DNA of 64,000 nucleotides from an uncultured Mucilaginibacter sp. (GCF_937859865.1 NZ_CALMAT010000118.1:1-64000); one strand, 5' to 3'; counted from the first letter of the stretch, positions 25,738-35,050 are shown. Numbers and translations are program-made. Notes: generated from the sequence alone by a model not told the origin.

Positions 25738-27732
25738 TTAATCAATTTGTTTAAACGCTTCGGATACTTCGTTCACCGGAAGCTGGCAGGTTTTGTCTTT
25801 ACAAACAAAAATGCTGTTTTTACTACCGGTTTTATCCTGCAACAAAGGTAAAGTTCCTTTTGTTCCGCCCAAGATAATTTTGTTGGGAAGATATTTTTGC
25901 TCGAAAGCCTTGCGTTTTTCTTCGGCTTCATCGCCAACAAGTACAATTTCGTAAATGCCAAAAACCTCGTCTAAAAGCAGCATGGCCCAATTGGAGAACG
26001 ACGAACCGTACGGCGCCATGTTTTTTTCCACGTTCCGTAAAAGCTGTGCTGAAAGTTCGAGGTATTCAGAATGATCGAAAAACAAACCTAACTTTTTCAG
26101 GTTTCGGGCCATGACGGAATTGGAAGCCGGAATCACGTTATCCATCACTTCTGTTTTTCGGGCGATGAGTTGCGCGTCTTCATCGGAAGTGTAAAAGAAC
26201 ATGCCGCTCGACAGATCGTAGAAATGATCCAGCGCATAATCGTTGATTTTTCGGGCTTCCTGCAACCAGTTTTCTTCAAAAGTAACTTCGTATAAACTGA
26301 TCAAAGCTTCGGCAACCAACGTATAATCATCCAGAAAAGCAGGCGAATCGTTGCCAAAAACACGTTTCAGTTTTCCGTTTCCGTTGGATAAATTTTGCAG
26401 GATAAAAGAAGCATTACGTTTGGCGGTTTCCAAATATTGCGGCTCGTTTAAAGCGCGGTAAGCATCGCAATAACCTTTTAACATCAAACCGTTCCAACCA
26501 GCCAAAATTTTATGATCTAAACCCGGACGAACGCGCATGCTTCTTTTATCCAGTATTTTTTGTCGTGCTTGATTGATTTTGGTTTGAAGTTCATCTGCAG
26601 AAAGTCCTAAACGTTCGTCCAGTTCATCTGCGTCATCTTTTCGGAAAAAAATATTGGTTTGCTCCTCTTCCCAGTTTCCTTCTTCGGTTACGTGGAAATA
26701 AGTGCAAAACAGTTCGGCATCTTCACCCAAAATCGCTTCTACTTCGGCTTTGGTAAAGGTGTAAAATTTGCCTTCCACGCCTTCGCTGTCGGCATCCAAA
26801 GCCGAATAAAAACCTCCTTCGGGAGAAGTGAGTTCGCGTTCGATAAAAGTCAGCGTTTCTTCAATAATTTTTGGATAAAGCGGATCAACGGCCCAGGTAA
26901 AAGCCTCCGCATAAAGACTAACCAACTGCGCGTTATCGTACAACATTTTTTCGAAGTGCGGCACGTGCCATTTTCCATCCACAGAATATCGTGCAAAACC
27001 GCCGCCAATCTGATCGTAAATGCCGCCGAAAGCCATTTTTTCCAGCGTTACCCGGACACTCATGTTCACGGCTTCGTCTTTCATCAAATGCGCGTAACGC
27101 ATCAAAAACTGCCAGTTGTTGGGCATTGGGAATTTTGGCGCACGTTTTAAACCGCCATCTACCATATCAAAATTGCGTTTCCAGGGCGTTACAATGGCTT
27201 CCAGATCGGATTTTGAATATTCCTTTGCTTCTTTTACCAACTCAAATTGTTCATATTGATGGATGCCTTCAATCAGGCGAACGGCATAATCTTCGGCTTC
27301 TTTTGGTTTTTCGTTCCAAAAATCAGTCAGATTAAGCAACACGTTCAGCCAGTCTTTTTTTGGGAAATACGTACCGCCGTAAACCGGCCGCTGATCGGGC
27401 AAACAGATGCAATTTAACGGCCAGCCGCCGCGGTTTGTCATCAGTTGTACAGCGCTCATGTAGATTTGGTCAACATCCGGCCTTTCTTCCCGATCAACTT
27501 TAATACACACAAAAAACCGGTTCATTATTTCAGCAACTTCTTGTTTTTCAAAGCTTTCGTGCTCCATCACATGGCACCAGTGGCAGGCCGAATAACCGAT
27601 GCTAATCAACAATAATTTATTTTCATCCTTTGCTTTTTGCAACGCTTCCTGTCCCCAGGGAAACCAATCTACCGGGTTATTAGCGTGTTGTTGTAAATAT
27701 GGCGAAGTGGAATTGGCGAGGCGATTTGGCAT
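25738..27732 (-). CDS. YyaL-family thioredoxin-domain protein (DUF255)
   Basis: 664 residues. The N-terminal thioredoxin-like domain starts [23 protein letters not shown] and has the unusual active site Cys50-His-Trp-Cys53. A long (alpha/alpha)6 glycosidase-like part follows ([42 protein letters not shown]). Family members (SPATA20/YyaL) are widespread but of unsettled function. Three copies of the 30-bp core lie inside. A full element ends one base before its ATG. Confidence 0.88.
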   Translation of the reverse strand: MPNRLANSTSPYLQQHANNPVDWFPWGQEALQKAKDENKLLLISIGYSACHWCHVMEHESFEKQEVAEIMNRFFVCIKVDREERPDVDQIYMSAVQLMTNRGGWPLNCICLPDQRPVYGGTYFPKKDWLNVLLNLTDFWNEKPKEAEDYAVRLIEGIHQYEQFELVKEAKEYSKSDLEAIVTPWKRNFDMVDGGLKRAPKFPMPNNWQFLMRYAHLMKDEAVNMSVRVTLEKMAFGGIYDQIGGGFARYSVDGKWHVPHFEKMLYDNAQLVSLYAEAFTWAVDPLYPKIIEETLTFIERELTSPEGGFYSALDADSEGVEGKFYTFTKAEVEAILGEDAELFCTYFHVTEEGNWEEEQTNIFFRKDDADELDERLGLSADELQTKINQARQKILDKRSMRVRPGLDHKILAGWNGLMLKGYCDAYRALNEPQYLETAKRNASFILQNLSNGNGKLKRVFGNDSPAFLDDYTLVAEALISLYEVTFEENWLQEARKINDYALDHFYDLSSGMFFYTSDEDAQLIARKTEVMDNVIPASNSVMARNLKKLGLFFDHSEYLELSAQLLRNVEKNMAPYGSSFSNWAMLLLDEVFGIYEIVLVGDEAEEKRKAFEQKYLPNKIILGGTKGTLPLLQDKTGSKNSIFVCKDKTCQLPVNEVSEAFKQID
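25811..25840 (-). repeat. 30-bp element core inside yyaL-like gene (ACAGCAT variant)
   Basis: Plus-strand ATGCTGTTTTTA; box 1 is not recognisable. Read by the gene as SKNSIF. Confidence 0.45.
26385..26414 (+). repeat. 30-bp element inside yyaL-like gene
   Basis: ATAAATTTTGCAGGA then TAAAAGAAGCAT; antisense to the gene, which reads RNASFILQN. Confidence 0.7.
26537..26566 (-). repeat. 30-bp element inside yyaL-like gene, second exact core
   Basis: ATGCTTCTTTTATCC; read in sense as LDKRSMR. It is inverted relative to the copy at 26385, 122 bases away. Confidence 0.65.
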
Positions 27733-27733
27733 G

Positions 27734-27763
27734 ATGCTGTTTTTATCGGTATAAAATTGGTGT
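27734..27763 (-). repeat. 30-bp element touching the yyaL-like start (ACAGCAT core)
   Basis: On the minus strand ACACCAATTTTA, TACCGA, TAAAAACAGCAT, then one base and the ATG at 27732. Perfect box 1 with a variant core. Confidence 0.85.
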
Positions 27764-27867
27764 TGTAGATACTACCAGAAAAGCAGGCGTTTGGTTTGCC
27801 TCTGAGGCTTTTGACTTTCCCTAAACAATAAAAGCCCGATACTTGTTGCAACACTAAAAACAAGTAT

Positions 27868-28914
27868 ATGACAGAAGTTAAAGCATACGCGGCCGAAAAA
27901 GCCGATCAACCATTAGGCCCGTTTCAGATAGACCGGCGGGAACCTGGCAATGATGATGTAGAAATCAAAATTTTATATTGCGGCGTTTGCCACTCTGATA
28001 TCCACACGGCGCGGAACGAATGGCAGGGAACACAATATCCGGTTGTGCCAGGACACGAAATTGTAGGAAAAGTTACCCGCGTTGGTCAAAATGTTACCCG
28101 TTTTAAAGCAGGCGATACCGTTGGCGTGGGTTGTTTTGTAGATAGTTGCGGCCATTGCAACAATTGTAAAGAAGACTTGGAGCAATATTGCGAAAACGGA
28201 AACACACAGACCTACAATTCGCAATCTCAAGATAAAAAAACGATTACTTACGGCGGCTATTCTTCGCACATTGTGGTTACCCAACATTTTGTGCTAAATG
28301 TTTCGGATCAGTTACCGTTGGAAAAAGTTGCGCCGTTGTTGTGCGCCGGCATCACCACTTATTCGCCGTTAAAACATTGGGGCGTAAAAGAAGGCGATAA
28401 AGTTGCCGTAGTTGGTTTGGGCGGATTAGGGCACATGGCCGTAAAATTAGCTGCATCAATGGGTGCCGAAGTTACCATGTTGAGCCGTTCTCCTAAAAAA
28501 GAAAAAGATGCGCAGGAATTGGGCGCGCACCATTTTGAGCTGACGACCGACCCGGAAAATATGAAGAAGCTGGCCAACACGTTTAACTTTATCATTGATA
28601 CAGTTTCTGCCGAACACGATTACAACGAGTACCTGGCTTTATTAAAAACCGATGGTGTGATGATTTTGTTGGGCGCCCCGCCAAAACCGGCTGACGTTAG
28701 TGCTTTTAATTTGATCGGTGGCCGCCGCAGTTTGGTTGGTTCTTTGGTTGGCGGAATTAAAGAAACGCAGGAAATGTTGGATTACTGCGCCGAAAAGGGC
28801 ATTACTTCGGATGTGGAAATGATCAAAATTGACCAAATCAACGAAGCTTACGAACGCACGTTGAAAGGCGATGTGCATTACCGCTTTGTGATTGATATGG
28901 CTTCATTAAATTAA
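27868..28914 (+). CDS. Zinc-dependent NAD(P) alcohol dehydrogenase (YahK/cinnamyl-type)
   Basis: 348 residues of the medium-chain family. The catalytic zinc site is ILYCGVCHSDIH and GHEIVGKV; the structural zinc site is CGHCNNCKEDLEQYC; the cofactor site is VVGLGGLGHMAVKLA. Motifs and length match YahK-type broad aldehyde reductases. It is alone on its strand, divergent from the yyaL-like gene and closed by a strong palindromic terminator. Confidence 0.93.
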   Translation: MTEVKAYAAEKADQPLGPFQIDRREPGNDDVEIKILYCGVCHSDIHTARNEWQGTQYPVVPGHEIVGKVTRVGQNVTRFKAGDTVGVGCFVDSCGHCNNCKEDLEQYCENGNTQTYNSQSQDKKTITYGGYSSHIVVTQHFVLNVSDQLPLEKVAPLLCAGITTYSPLKHWGVKEGDKVAVVGLGGLGHMAVKLAASMGAEVTMLSRSPKKEKDAQELGAHHFELTTDPENMKKLANTFNFIIDTVSAEHDYNEYLALLKTDGVMILLGAPPKPADVSAFNLIGGRRSLVGSLVGGIKETQEMLDYCAEKGITSDVEMIKIDQINEAYERTLKGDVHYRFVIDMASLN

Positions 28915-28932
28915 AAACCAAAAAATAGGCAT

Positions 28933-28967
28933 AAAAAAAGCATGTTCAAGTTGAACATGCTTTTTTT
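28933..28967. terminator. Bidirectional terminator between alcohol dehydrogenase and glycine-zipper genes
   Basis: Seven A, GCATGTTCAA, G, TTGAACATGC, seven T: a perfect palindrome working for both convergent genes. Its GCAT and A-runs resemble, but do not match, the 30-bp element core. Confidence 0.9.
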
Positions 28968-28984
28968 ATAAGGTAAAAATCAGG

Positions 28985-29326
28985 TTATTGAACCACTTTG
29001 CGTTTGTACACTGTATGCGTTCCGGCACGCGATTTTCCTTTATCAGTCTCGTTGCCAACAACATAACCGGCACCGGCACCAAGCGCACCGCCAATTAATG
29101 CGCCTTTAACACCATGGCCAATTAATGCGCCGCCCAATGCACCGGCTCCACCGCCAATCAACGCACCTTTTGCGCGTTTAGACATTCCCCTGCGGTTTTT
29201 AGTGGTGTAAACATACTTTTTACCATGCTTGTAATAAGTGTGCTTAACGGTTTGGGCCTGTACAAAAGTTCCGGTAACAGCAGATAGCGTAAAAAATACG
29301 GCAAAAATCAAAATTAGTTTTTTCAT
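28985..29326 (-). CDS. Glycine-zipper protein (YMGG/OmpA-like membrane-spanning)
   Basis: 113 residues from ATG 29326, chosen because MKKLILIFAVFFTLSAVTGT is a signal peptide; the frame extends to 29413. The mature protein has GALIGGGAGALGGALIGHGV and GALIGGALGAGAGYVVGNET, a paired glycine zipper that inserts in membranes, followed by a basic tail. Similar proteins are common envelope components of unknown role. Confidence 0.75.
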   Translation of the reverse strand: MKKLILIFAVFFTLSAVTGTFVQAQTVKHTYYKHGKKYVYTTKNRRGMSKRAKGALIGGGAGALGGALIGHGVKGALIGGALGAGAGYVVGNETDKGKSRAGTHTVYKRKVVQ

Positions 29327-29447
29327 GAGTTGAGTTGTAATTTTTTTATAATGATAACAGGATAAACAAATACTTTGCCTGTTTAACGTAAAGTATTTGT
29401 TAAGGTTTAGCACTTGTGCTGCAAATAGCTTAACTCCTAAAAATAAC

Positions 29448-29477
29448 CCAACAATTTTTGATAGATAAAAACAGTAT
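29448..29477 (+). repeat. 30-bp element (ACAGTAT core)
   Basis: CAACAATTTTTGATAGA then TAAAAACAGTAT; in the leader of the HAD gene. Confidence 0.8.
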
Positions 29478-29515
29478 CCAAGCCAAGGAGTTCCTTAACC
29501 ATAAATCCTTTATCC

Positions 29516-30199
29516 ATGCTTTTTACACCGTCCAAACCTAAACTGTTAATTTTTGATGTTAACGGCACTTTGCTAAATATGGAAAGCATCAAAGAAGCTA
29601 TCAACCATGCTTACAAACATCCTGGTACTTTTACACAATGGTTTTCCTGGTTGTTGCAGTATTCTTTGGTTGATACCGTTACAAAATCTTACCATCCTTT
29701 TAGCGATATTGCAAAAGCATCTTTACAAATGACAGCTGTTTCATTGCAAGTTGATGCAGATGAAACTTTTATGGAAGATATTTTAAAATCCATGCAGCAG
29801 TTGCCGCCTTACCCGGAAGTTGTTGAAGGATTAGAAATGTTGAAGAAAGCAGGCTACAAAATGGCAACGCTTACCAATTCTGCACCTGCTGCGCAGGAAA
29901 AGCAATTGCAATTTTCCCGGCTGAAAGATTTTTTTGAAGATACTTATAGTGTGGATAAAGTAAAACTGTACAAGCCGCATCCGGAAACTTATGAATACGT
30001 TTTGAATAAAATGGACCTTAAACCAAAGGAAGCCATGCTGATTGCCGCACATGGCTGGGATATTGCCGGTGCTGTTGGTGCAGGTTTGCAAGCTGCTTTT
30101 ATTGCCCGAAAAGAACAAGCTTTGTATTCGCTGGCTGAAAAGCCCCGTTTTATTTGTGCCAATCTTTTAACTTTAGCTCAAGAGTTAGTTAAACTTTAA
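29516..30199 (+). CDS. HAD hydrolase, haloacid dehalogenase type II-like
   Basis: 227 residues. LLIFDVNGTLLNM carries the nucleophilic Asp, TLTNSAP the motif II Ser/Thr, KPHPETYEYV the Lys and MLIAAHGWDIAGAVGAGLQ motif III. DVNGT in place of DxDGT is typical of 2-haloacid dehalogenases, but the substrate cannot be known. It is alone on its strand, followed after 12 bases by a 30-bp element. Confidence 0.85.
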   Translation: MLFTPSKPKLLIFDVNGTLLNMESIKEAINHAYKHPGTFTQWFSWLLQYSLVDTVTKSYHPFSDIAKASLQMTAVSLQVDADETFMEDILKSMQQLPPYPEVVEGLEMLKKAGYKMATLTNSAPAAQEKQLQFSRLKDFFEDTYSVDKVKLYKPHPETYEYVLNKMDLKPKEAMLIAAHGWDIAGAVGAGLQAAFIARKEQALYSLAEKPRFICANLLTLAQELVKL

Positions 30200-30211
30200 T
30201 TTCAATATCGA

Positions 30212-30241
30212 ACACCAATTTTATGCCAATAAAAGAAGCAT
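30212..30241 (+). repeat. 30-bp dispersed element after the HAD gene
   Basis: ACACCAATTTTA, TGCCAA, TAAAAGAAGCAT. Confidence 0.9.
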
Positions 30242-30367
30242 CAACCTAAACCTGCCAGCCTGTATTTTGCAATCCGTTTCAAAAACACAAACATCAAAGC
30301 TGTTGCTATTGATGTTGCATTTTCGGTTGTCCGTTTTTGGTTTGAAGTTACAATTTGCCTTTCGCCC

Positions 30368-31087
30368 CTAAAGCTTCATCTTCTGTATAAAAAATTCCAG
30401 TGTTAAGCCCCAGGCCAGTTCGGCGGCATCGGCATTAAAACTGGCGCGTTCATCACAAAAGAAACCATGGTCGGCATCAGAAAATTCTACATTGATAAAT
30501 TGTTTGCCAACTTTGGTCAGTTCGCTTTTAACGGTTTCAATCTGTTCTTTCGGGATGTGCTGGTCTTTTCCTCCCCAAAAAAACAAATGTGGCGCGTTGA
30601 TGGCAGCAGCCCTTTTAATCAGGTCAGGCGCAATCCCAGCACCATAATAGGAAGCAACAGCTTTAAACGGCAGCATGGTATTGGCCAAAAAACCAACACG
30701 GCCGCCCAGGCAATAGCCGGTTGCCACAATTTTTCCGTTTTCTACCTGCGAATGATTTTCCAGCCAGTCCCAGGTTGCCTGAATATCAGCTTCCAGTCCT
30801 TCCACAGTAATCGCCTGCATGTGCGGCATTGCCGACTGGAAATCGGTATAATCAATTTCAATTCCGGGTTTGGCAGAACGGTGAAAAAGTTCGGGTGCAA
30901 TCACAAAATAGCCTTCATCGGCAAAGCGGTCGGCCAGTTTGCGGATGTGGTGGTTGACGCCATAAGCTTCCTGAAATAAAATTAAACCCGGGAACGGGCT
31001 TTTGCCATGCGCCGGAATGGAAGTATAAGCTTGCATGGTTGTTCCGTCGGCAACCGGTAACTGCACAAAATTTTGTAATCCTGACAT
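30368..31087 (-). CDS. Dienelactone hydrolase family protein
   Basis: 239 residues of the alpha/beta fold. ILFQEAYGVNHHIRKLADR is the family's N-terminal motif with the active-site Glu; ATGYCLGGRVGFL holds the catalytic Cys; FWGGKDQHIP and DADHGFF supply Asp and His. It hydrolyses dienelactones or related esters. No aromatic degradation genes are near, so it is probably a general hydrolase. Its start codon is overlapped by an opposite-strand 30-bp element. Confidence 0.88.
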   Translation of the reverse strand: MSGLQNFVQLPVADGTTMQAYTSIPAHGKSPFPGLILFQEAYGVNHHIRKLADRFADEGYFVIAPELFHRSAKPGIEIDYTDFQSAMPHMQAITVEGLEADIQATWDWLENHSQVENGKIVATGYCLGGRVGFLANTMLPFKAVASYYGAGIAPDLIKRAAAINAPHLFFWGGKDQHIPKEQIETVKSELTKVGKQFINVEFSDADHGFFCDERASFNADAAELAWGLTLEFFIQKMKL

Positions 31088-31113
31088 TGTTTTTTTATTG
31101 ATAAAAGAAGTAT
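31084..31113 (+). repeat. 30-bp element over dienelactone hydrolase start (GAAGTAT core)
   Basis: ACATTGTTTTTTTATTGA then TAAAAGAAGTAT; antisense to the gene and covering its start codon. Confidence 0.7.
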
Positions 31114-31428
31114 CAAAGGCAAAAAGTTTTACAGGCAGGATGCTTTTTTTAAGGGCAGAAAAAATAGAATCAGGAAAAATTACAAGTATAGTTTTAAGAC
31201 ATTGTTTAGCTGTTCGATAGCTTGCTAAACTTTTTCTTTTGTAACAGGTGTTTTTATTTCAATAGTCATAATTAAATTCAATACAAATTAAACCTTCCAA
31301 TCTTATTATTAAACCTAATTCCCCTCAACCACAAAAAATTATTTCCTTTCCTCTTTTTAATATTTACATTGCCGTAACATTTCTACCTCCAACCTCCTCT
31401 AACCCAAAAAAACACCGATAAAAGAAGC
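31088..31428. other. 341-bp spacer between divergent genes
   Basis: Contains two 30-bp element copies at its ends and a terminator-like hairpin at 31204-31240. No ORF with coding pattern was seen. Confidence 0.55.
31204..31240 (+). terminator. Orphan terminator-like hairpin
   Basis: GTTTAGC, 13-base loop, GCTAAAC, then TTTTTCTTTT. No gene ends here on the plus strand, so it might end a small RNA or a leader transcript. Confidence 0.35.
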
Positions 31429-31430
31429 AT
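31401..31430 (+). repeat. 30-bp element supplying the start codon region of the ABC ATPase
   Basis: The core TAAAAGAAGCAT (31419-31430) ends in the AT of the first ATG (31429). Box 1 is degenerate. Confidence 0.65.
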
Positions 31431-32337
31431 GATGCTAAGTATCCGTAACATTGTGAAACAGTACGCCGGGCACCGGGCGTTGGACAATGTAAGCCTGGAA
31501 GTTGAAACAGGAATCATCTTTGGTTTGCTTGGCCCAAACGGTGCCGGCAAAACTTCGCTGATCCGCATCATCAACCAGATTACGGCACCAGATTCGGGCG
31601 AGGTTTATTTTAACGGCGAGAAATTAAACCAGTCGCACATTGAACGCATTGGCTACATGCCCGAAGAGCGCGGTTTGTACAAAAAAATGGAGATCGGCGA
31701 GCAGTTGGTTTACCTGGCGCGGTTAAAAGGTTTGGAAAAAACCAATGCCGAACGACGCATCAAAGCCTGGTTTGAAAAGTTGGGCATGGGCGATTGGTGG
31801 GGCAAAAAAATTGAAGACCTTTCTAAAGGGATGCAGCAAAAAGTGCAGTTTGTAAGCACCGTTTTGCACAACCCGGAACTGATTATTTTGGACGAACCTT
31901 TCAGCGGTTTTGATCCGGTAAATGCAGAAATTATCAAAGATGAAATATTGGAACTGAACCGAAAAGGTGCCACCATTATTTTTTCGACCCACCGGATGGA
32001 ATCGGTGGAGGAATTGTGCGACTCGATTGCGTTGCTCAACTTGTCGCATAAAATTTTAGATGGGCCGGTGAAATCCATCCGCAATTCGTACCGCAACAAT
32101 ACTTTTAAAGTAGAATTTTCGGGGAAACTGGATTTTAACGGAACAGAACCTTTTGAATTGTTGCAACACACTCCCGGTGAGGAAACTGAATTAATCCAAA
32201 TCAAGCTCAAAGAAAATCATACGGTAAACGAAGTATTGCAGTATTTGATACCGAAAGTAAGCATCCAAAAACTGGAAGAAACAATCCCGACGATGAACGA
32301 AATTTTTATCCGAAAAGTTAACCAAAACCGCAAATAG
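31429..32337 (+). CDS. ABC transporter ATP-binding protein
   Basis: 302 residues. Walker A GPNGAGKTS, Q-loop, signature LSKGMQQKVQ, Walker B LIILDEPFSGFD and switch FSTHRME are all present; the C-terminal 80 residues form the DUF4162-like extension of NatA-type exporters. ATG at 31429 or 31432 gives MMLSIRN or MLSIRN. The permease gene follows by 11 bases, forming an ABC-2 exporter of unknown cargo. Confidence 0.93.
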   Translation: MMLSIRNIVKQYAGHRALDNVSLEVETGIIFGLLGPNGAGKTSLIRIINQITAPDSGEVYFNGEKLNQSHIERIGYMPEERGLYKKMEIGEQLVYLARLKGLEKTNAERRIKAWFEKLGMGDWWGKKIEDLSKGMQQKVQFVSTVLHNPELIILDEPFSGFDPVNAEIIKDEILELNRKGATIIFSTHRMESVEELCDSIALLNLSHKILDGPVKSIRNSYRNNTFKVEFSGKLDFNGTEPFELLQHTPGEETELIQIKLKENHTVNEVLQYLIPKVSIQKLEETIPTMNEIFIRKVNQNRK

Positions 32338-32348
32338 CAATTATCGCC

Positions 32349-33677
32349 ATGAACAAAACTTTACTTATCATCCAGCGTGAATATTTGGCGCGGGTAAAAA
32401 AGAAATCGTTTATCCTGATGACTTTTTTGGTCCCGGGGTTGATTTTGGCGATGTATGCCATCACCTACTTAATTGCAGCCAACAGCGACAGCTTAAATAA
32501 AACCCGCGAAATTAAAGTGATTGACGAAAGCGGCGTTTTTGCGGGGAAATTGAAAGACCATAAAAACATCCATTTTAGTTCGTTAAGCCAATCGTTGCCT
32601 GAAGCCAAAAAAGCAGCAAACAAGAACGAAGATTTATTTATCCTCTCGATACCAAAAAATTTTACCGATAAAAACAGCGTCCAAATCTTCTCCAAAAAGA
32701 AACCCAATTTTGCCTTGGTAAACGAAGTAGAAACGCAACTGAACACGATCGCAACCGGCAATAACATGGCGGCGGCGGGTATTGATGTGGTTAAGTTAAG
32801 CGGCTTGAAAAGCAATATCTCCGCAGAAACCAAACAATTAACGGACGAGGGCGAGAAAGACAGCAACCTGGCTTCGGCTTACGGCATCGGCGTTGCTTCG
32901 GCCATCCTGATTTATCTTTCGCTGTTTATTTATGGCGCCCAAGTGATGCGTGGCGTAATCGAAGAAAAAACCAACCGGATTATTGAAGTCATTGTGTCTT
33001 CGGTAAAACCATTTCAACTGATGCTGGGCAAAATTCTGGGCGTTGGCTTGGTTGGCTTAACGCAGTTTTTGTTGTGGATCGTCCTTTCCACCACGGTTAC
33101 CAACATCGCCGAAAAAGCTTTTACCAAACACGAAACCGCTGTTGAACAAAGCAATCAAACCCAAATAAAAGGTGGTAAAAACAGCACGGGGCAAACGCAG
33201 CCGCCCATTGGCAACCCGGTGATGAGTTTTATGAAGAGTTTAGAAGGCGTTAATTACCCGTACATCATCGGCTGTTTTATCTTTTATTTTTTGTCGGGCT
33301 ATTTGCTTTACAGTGCCTTGTTTGCGGCCGTTGGTTCGGCTGTGGATAGCGAAACGGAAACGCAGCAGTTTATGTTCCCCATCACGTTGCCGCTTTTGTT
33401 CACCTACATTTTATCGTTTGCTTTTTTGGTTAACAACCCGGATAGTTCGCTGGCGTTTTGGCTTTCGGTTATCCCGTTTACGGCACCCATTGCCATGATG
33501 GTGCGCGTTCCGTTTGGCGTGCCGGGTTGGCAACTGGCTTTATCTATGGTGATGATGGTTGCCGGGTTTTTGTTTACCACCTGGGTTGCCGCCCGCATTT
33601 ACCGTGTTGGCGTGCTGATGTATGGCAAGAAAGCAAGTTATAAAGAGCTGGCCAAATGGTTTTTTTATAAAGAGTGA
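32349..33677 (+). CDS. ABC-2 type permease (NatB-like)
   Basis: 442 residues. One membrane helix near residues 22-44, a periplasmic region of about 130 residues, then five helices in the C-terminal half with GVIEEKTNRIIEVIVSSVKPFQLMLGKILG, the hallmark loop of NatB/ABC-2 permeases. It forms the exporter with the ATPase just upstream. Two degenerate 30-bp cores lie inside (32669-32680 and near 33175). Confidence 0.9.
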   Translation: MNKTLLIIQREYLARVKKKSFILMTFLVPGLILAMYAITYLIAANSDSLNKTREIKVIDESGVFAGKLKDHKNIHFSSLSQSLPEAKKAANKNEDLFILSIPKNFTDKNSVQIFSKKKPNFALVNEVETQLNTIATGNNMAAAGIDVVKLSGLKSNISAETKQLTDEGEKDSNLASAYGIGVASAILIYLSLFIYGAQVMRGVIEEKTNRIIEVIVSSVKPFQLMLGKILGVGLVGLTQFLLWIVLSTTVTNIAEKAFTKHETAVEQSNQTQIKGGKNSTGQTQPPIGNPVMSFMKSLEGVNYPYIIGCFIFYFLSGYLLYSALFAAVGSAVDSETETQQFMFPITLPLLFTYILSFAFLVNNPDSSLAFWLSVIPFTAPIAMMVRVPFGVPGWQLALSMVMMVAGFLFTTWVAARIYRVGVLMYGKKASYKELAKWFFYKE

Positions 33678-33700
33678 TTTTAGGTTGATAAAAGAAGTAT
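33671..33700 (+). repeat. 30-bp element at the permease stop codon (GAAGTAT core)
   Basis: GTGATTTTAGGTTGA then TAAAAGAAGTAT; it overlaps the stop at 33675-33677. Confidence 0.8.
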
Positions 33701-33832
33701 CACTAATTGTATTTAACTTTCTTTTTCCTTGATGAAAAAGAACCAACGAAATCAAGACAAACCCGCTCCCTCCGGGCGTTTTGTCCAGCCTTTGCGCGCC
33801 TGGGCGCAGACCTGCCGCTTCTGAATGTCTAA

Positions 33833-33862
33833 ATGCTTCTTTTATCGGTATAAATTTGGTCT
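33833..33862 (-). repeat. 30-bp dispersed element
   Basis: ATGCTTCTTTTATCGG then TATAAATTTGGTCT, intergenic. Confidence 0.85.
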
Positions 33863-33907
33863 GTTGAAAAATTGATTCTTGTTTTTCTTACGATAGCAAG
33901 GGCCGTT

Positions 33908-34012
33908 TGCAAGGTAGCCGCCATGCGCGTGAGGGATTGCAGCGGAAAGCCCACAGCGAGGCACGAGCGAGGACTTGGAGCGGAAAGCCCGACCCGCAGG
34001 GGCACGCCCAAA
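33908..34012 (+). repeat. GC-rich repeat of about 105 bp, copy 2
   Basis: Matches 7268-7373 with few changes, same orientation; shared blocks include AGCCCACAGCGAGGCACG and CCCGCAGGGGCACGCCC. Confidence 0.85.
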
Positions 34013-34117
34013 ACAAAAAGTCGGAAAATTCAGAAAGACCAAAAGTCAGAAAGTTAGAAAGCCCGAAAGTTTAAGTTCCGTTTTTAAAGGATCAATTTAT
34101 TTCAGCATCTTCGGTTT

Positions 34118-35044
34118 ATGAACCAACGCATCGCCGTAATGGACCTCGGAACCAACACTTTCCATTTGCTGATTGCCGAAAAAGCGGAAAACGGATTTAA
34201 AGAAATTTTGCACCTAACAGAAGCGGTAAAGCTGGGCGAAGGCGGCATGAAAAACGGCTTGATTACTGCCGAAGCTTTTGACCGCGGCCTGAAAACCATG
34301 CAGCTTTTTGCCGAAAAAATAGCGGTAAAAGAAGCATCACAAGTTCGTGCCGTAGCAACTTCTGCTGTTAGAAGTACCAAAAACGGACAGGATTTTATCC
34401 GCGAAGTAAAAACCAAAACCGGGATTGAAATTGAAGTGATTGACGGTTTGCAGGAAGCTGGGTTGATTTACAAAGGCGTAAAAAGTTCGGGTATTTTATC
34501 GGCAGAAAAAGCACTGATTTTGGATATTGGCGGCGGCAGTGTGGAGTTTATTTTGTGCGATGAACGGGAGATTTATTGGAAACAAAGTTTTGAAATTGGC
34601 GCACAACGGCTGCGACAACTTTTCCATCAAACCGATCCGATGACGGAGGAAAATATTCAGAAGCTGAACAATTATTTAGAAGAACAATTGCAGCTACTGT
34701 TTTTATCGGTTAAAAATTGGGATGTGCAGCAACTGATTGGTTCTGCCGGTTCTTTTGAAACTTATGCAGAAATGATTGAGGTTGAAAAAGGAAACCCATT
34801 CAACATTCAAAACATCAAAACCTATGATTTTGAAATGGATGAATTTAATGCCATTGCGGATTGGTTAAAGCAATCCAGCCACCAAAAAAGGATGGCTAAA
34901 AGAAGCATTATTCCGTTGCGTGTGGATATGATTGTGGTGGCTTCTTTGGTTACGCAGTTTGTACTGCAAAAGCTGCAAATTAAAAAGTTGGCGATGACGA
35001 CTTATTCGTTGAAAGAAGGAGTTTTGGCGGAAGAAGGCTTTTAG
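34118..35044 (+). CDS. Ppx/GppA-family phosphatase
   Basis: 308 residues. MDLGTNTFHLLIAE is the first phosphate-binding loop of the ASKHA fold and ILDIGGGSVEFIL the second. It contains only the catalytic domain, like short Ppx/GppA proteins that act on polyphosphate or pppGpp. Three copies of the 30-bp element lie inside, the most of any gene here. It converges with maf on a shared hairpin. Confidence 0.9.
   Translation: MNQRIAVMDLGTNTFHLLIAEKAENGFKEILHLTEAVKLGEGGMKNGLITAEAFDRGLKTMQLFAEKIAVKEASQVRAVATSAVRSTKNGQDFIREVKTKTGIEIEVIDGLQEAGLIYKGVKSSGILSAEKALILDIGGGSVEFILCDEREIYWKQSFEIGAQRLRQLFHQTDPMTEENIQKLNNYLEEQLQLLFLSVKNWDVQQLIGSAGSFETYAEMIEVEKGNPFNIQNIKTYDFEMDEFNAIADWLKQSSHQKRMAKRSIIPLRVDMIVVASLVTQFVLQKLQIKKLAMTTYSLKEGVLAEEGF
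34308..34337 (+). repeat. 30-bp element inside ppx, copy 1
   Basis: GCCGAAAAAATAGCGG then TAAAAGAAGCAT, read as EKIAVKEAS. Confidence 0.65.
34694..34723 (-). repeat. 30-bp element inside ppx, copy 2 (ACAGTAG core)
   Basis: Complement reads ATCCCAATTTTTA, ACCGA, TAAAAACAGTAG: near-perfect box 1 inside a coding region, read in sense as LFLSVKNWD. Confidence 0.75.
34879..34908 (+). repeat. 30-bp element inside ppx, copy 3
   Basis: ACCAAAAAAGGATGGC then TAAAAGAAGCAT, read as QKRMAKRSI. Confidence 0.65.
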
Positions 35045-35050
35045 CTGTCG

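Larger units (their letters stand above)
33678..34117. other. 440-bp repeat-rich spacer before ppx
   Basis: Holds two 30-bp elements, a hairpin CTTTTTCCTTGATGAAAAAG, a GC-rich stretch CTCCCTCCGGGCG, and the second copy of the 105-bp GC-rich repeat. No gene is seen. Confidence 0.7.
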
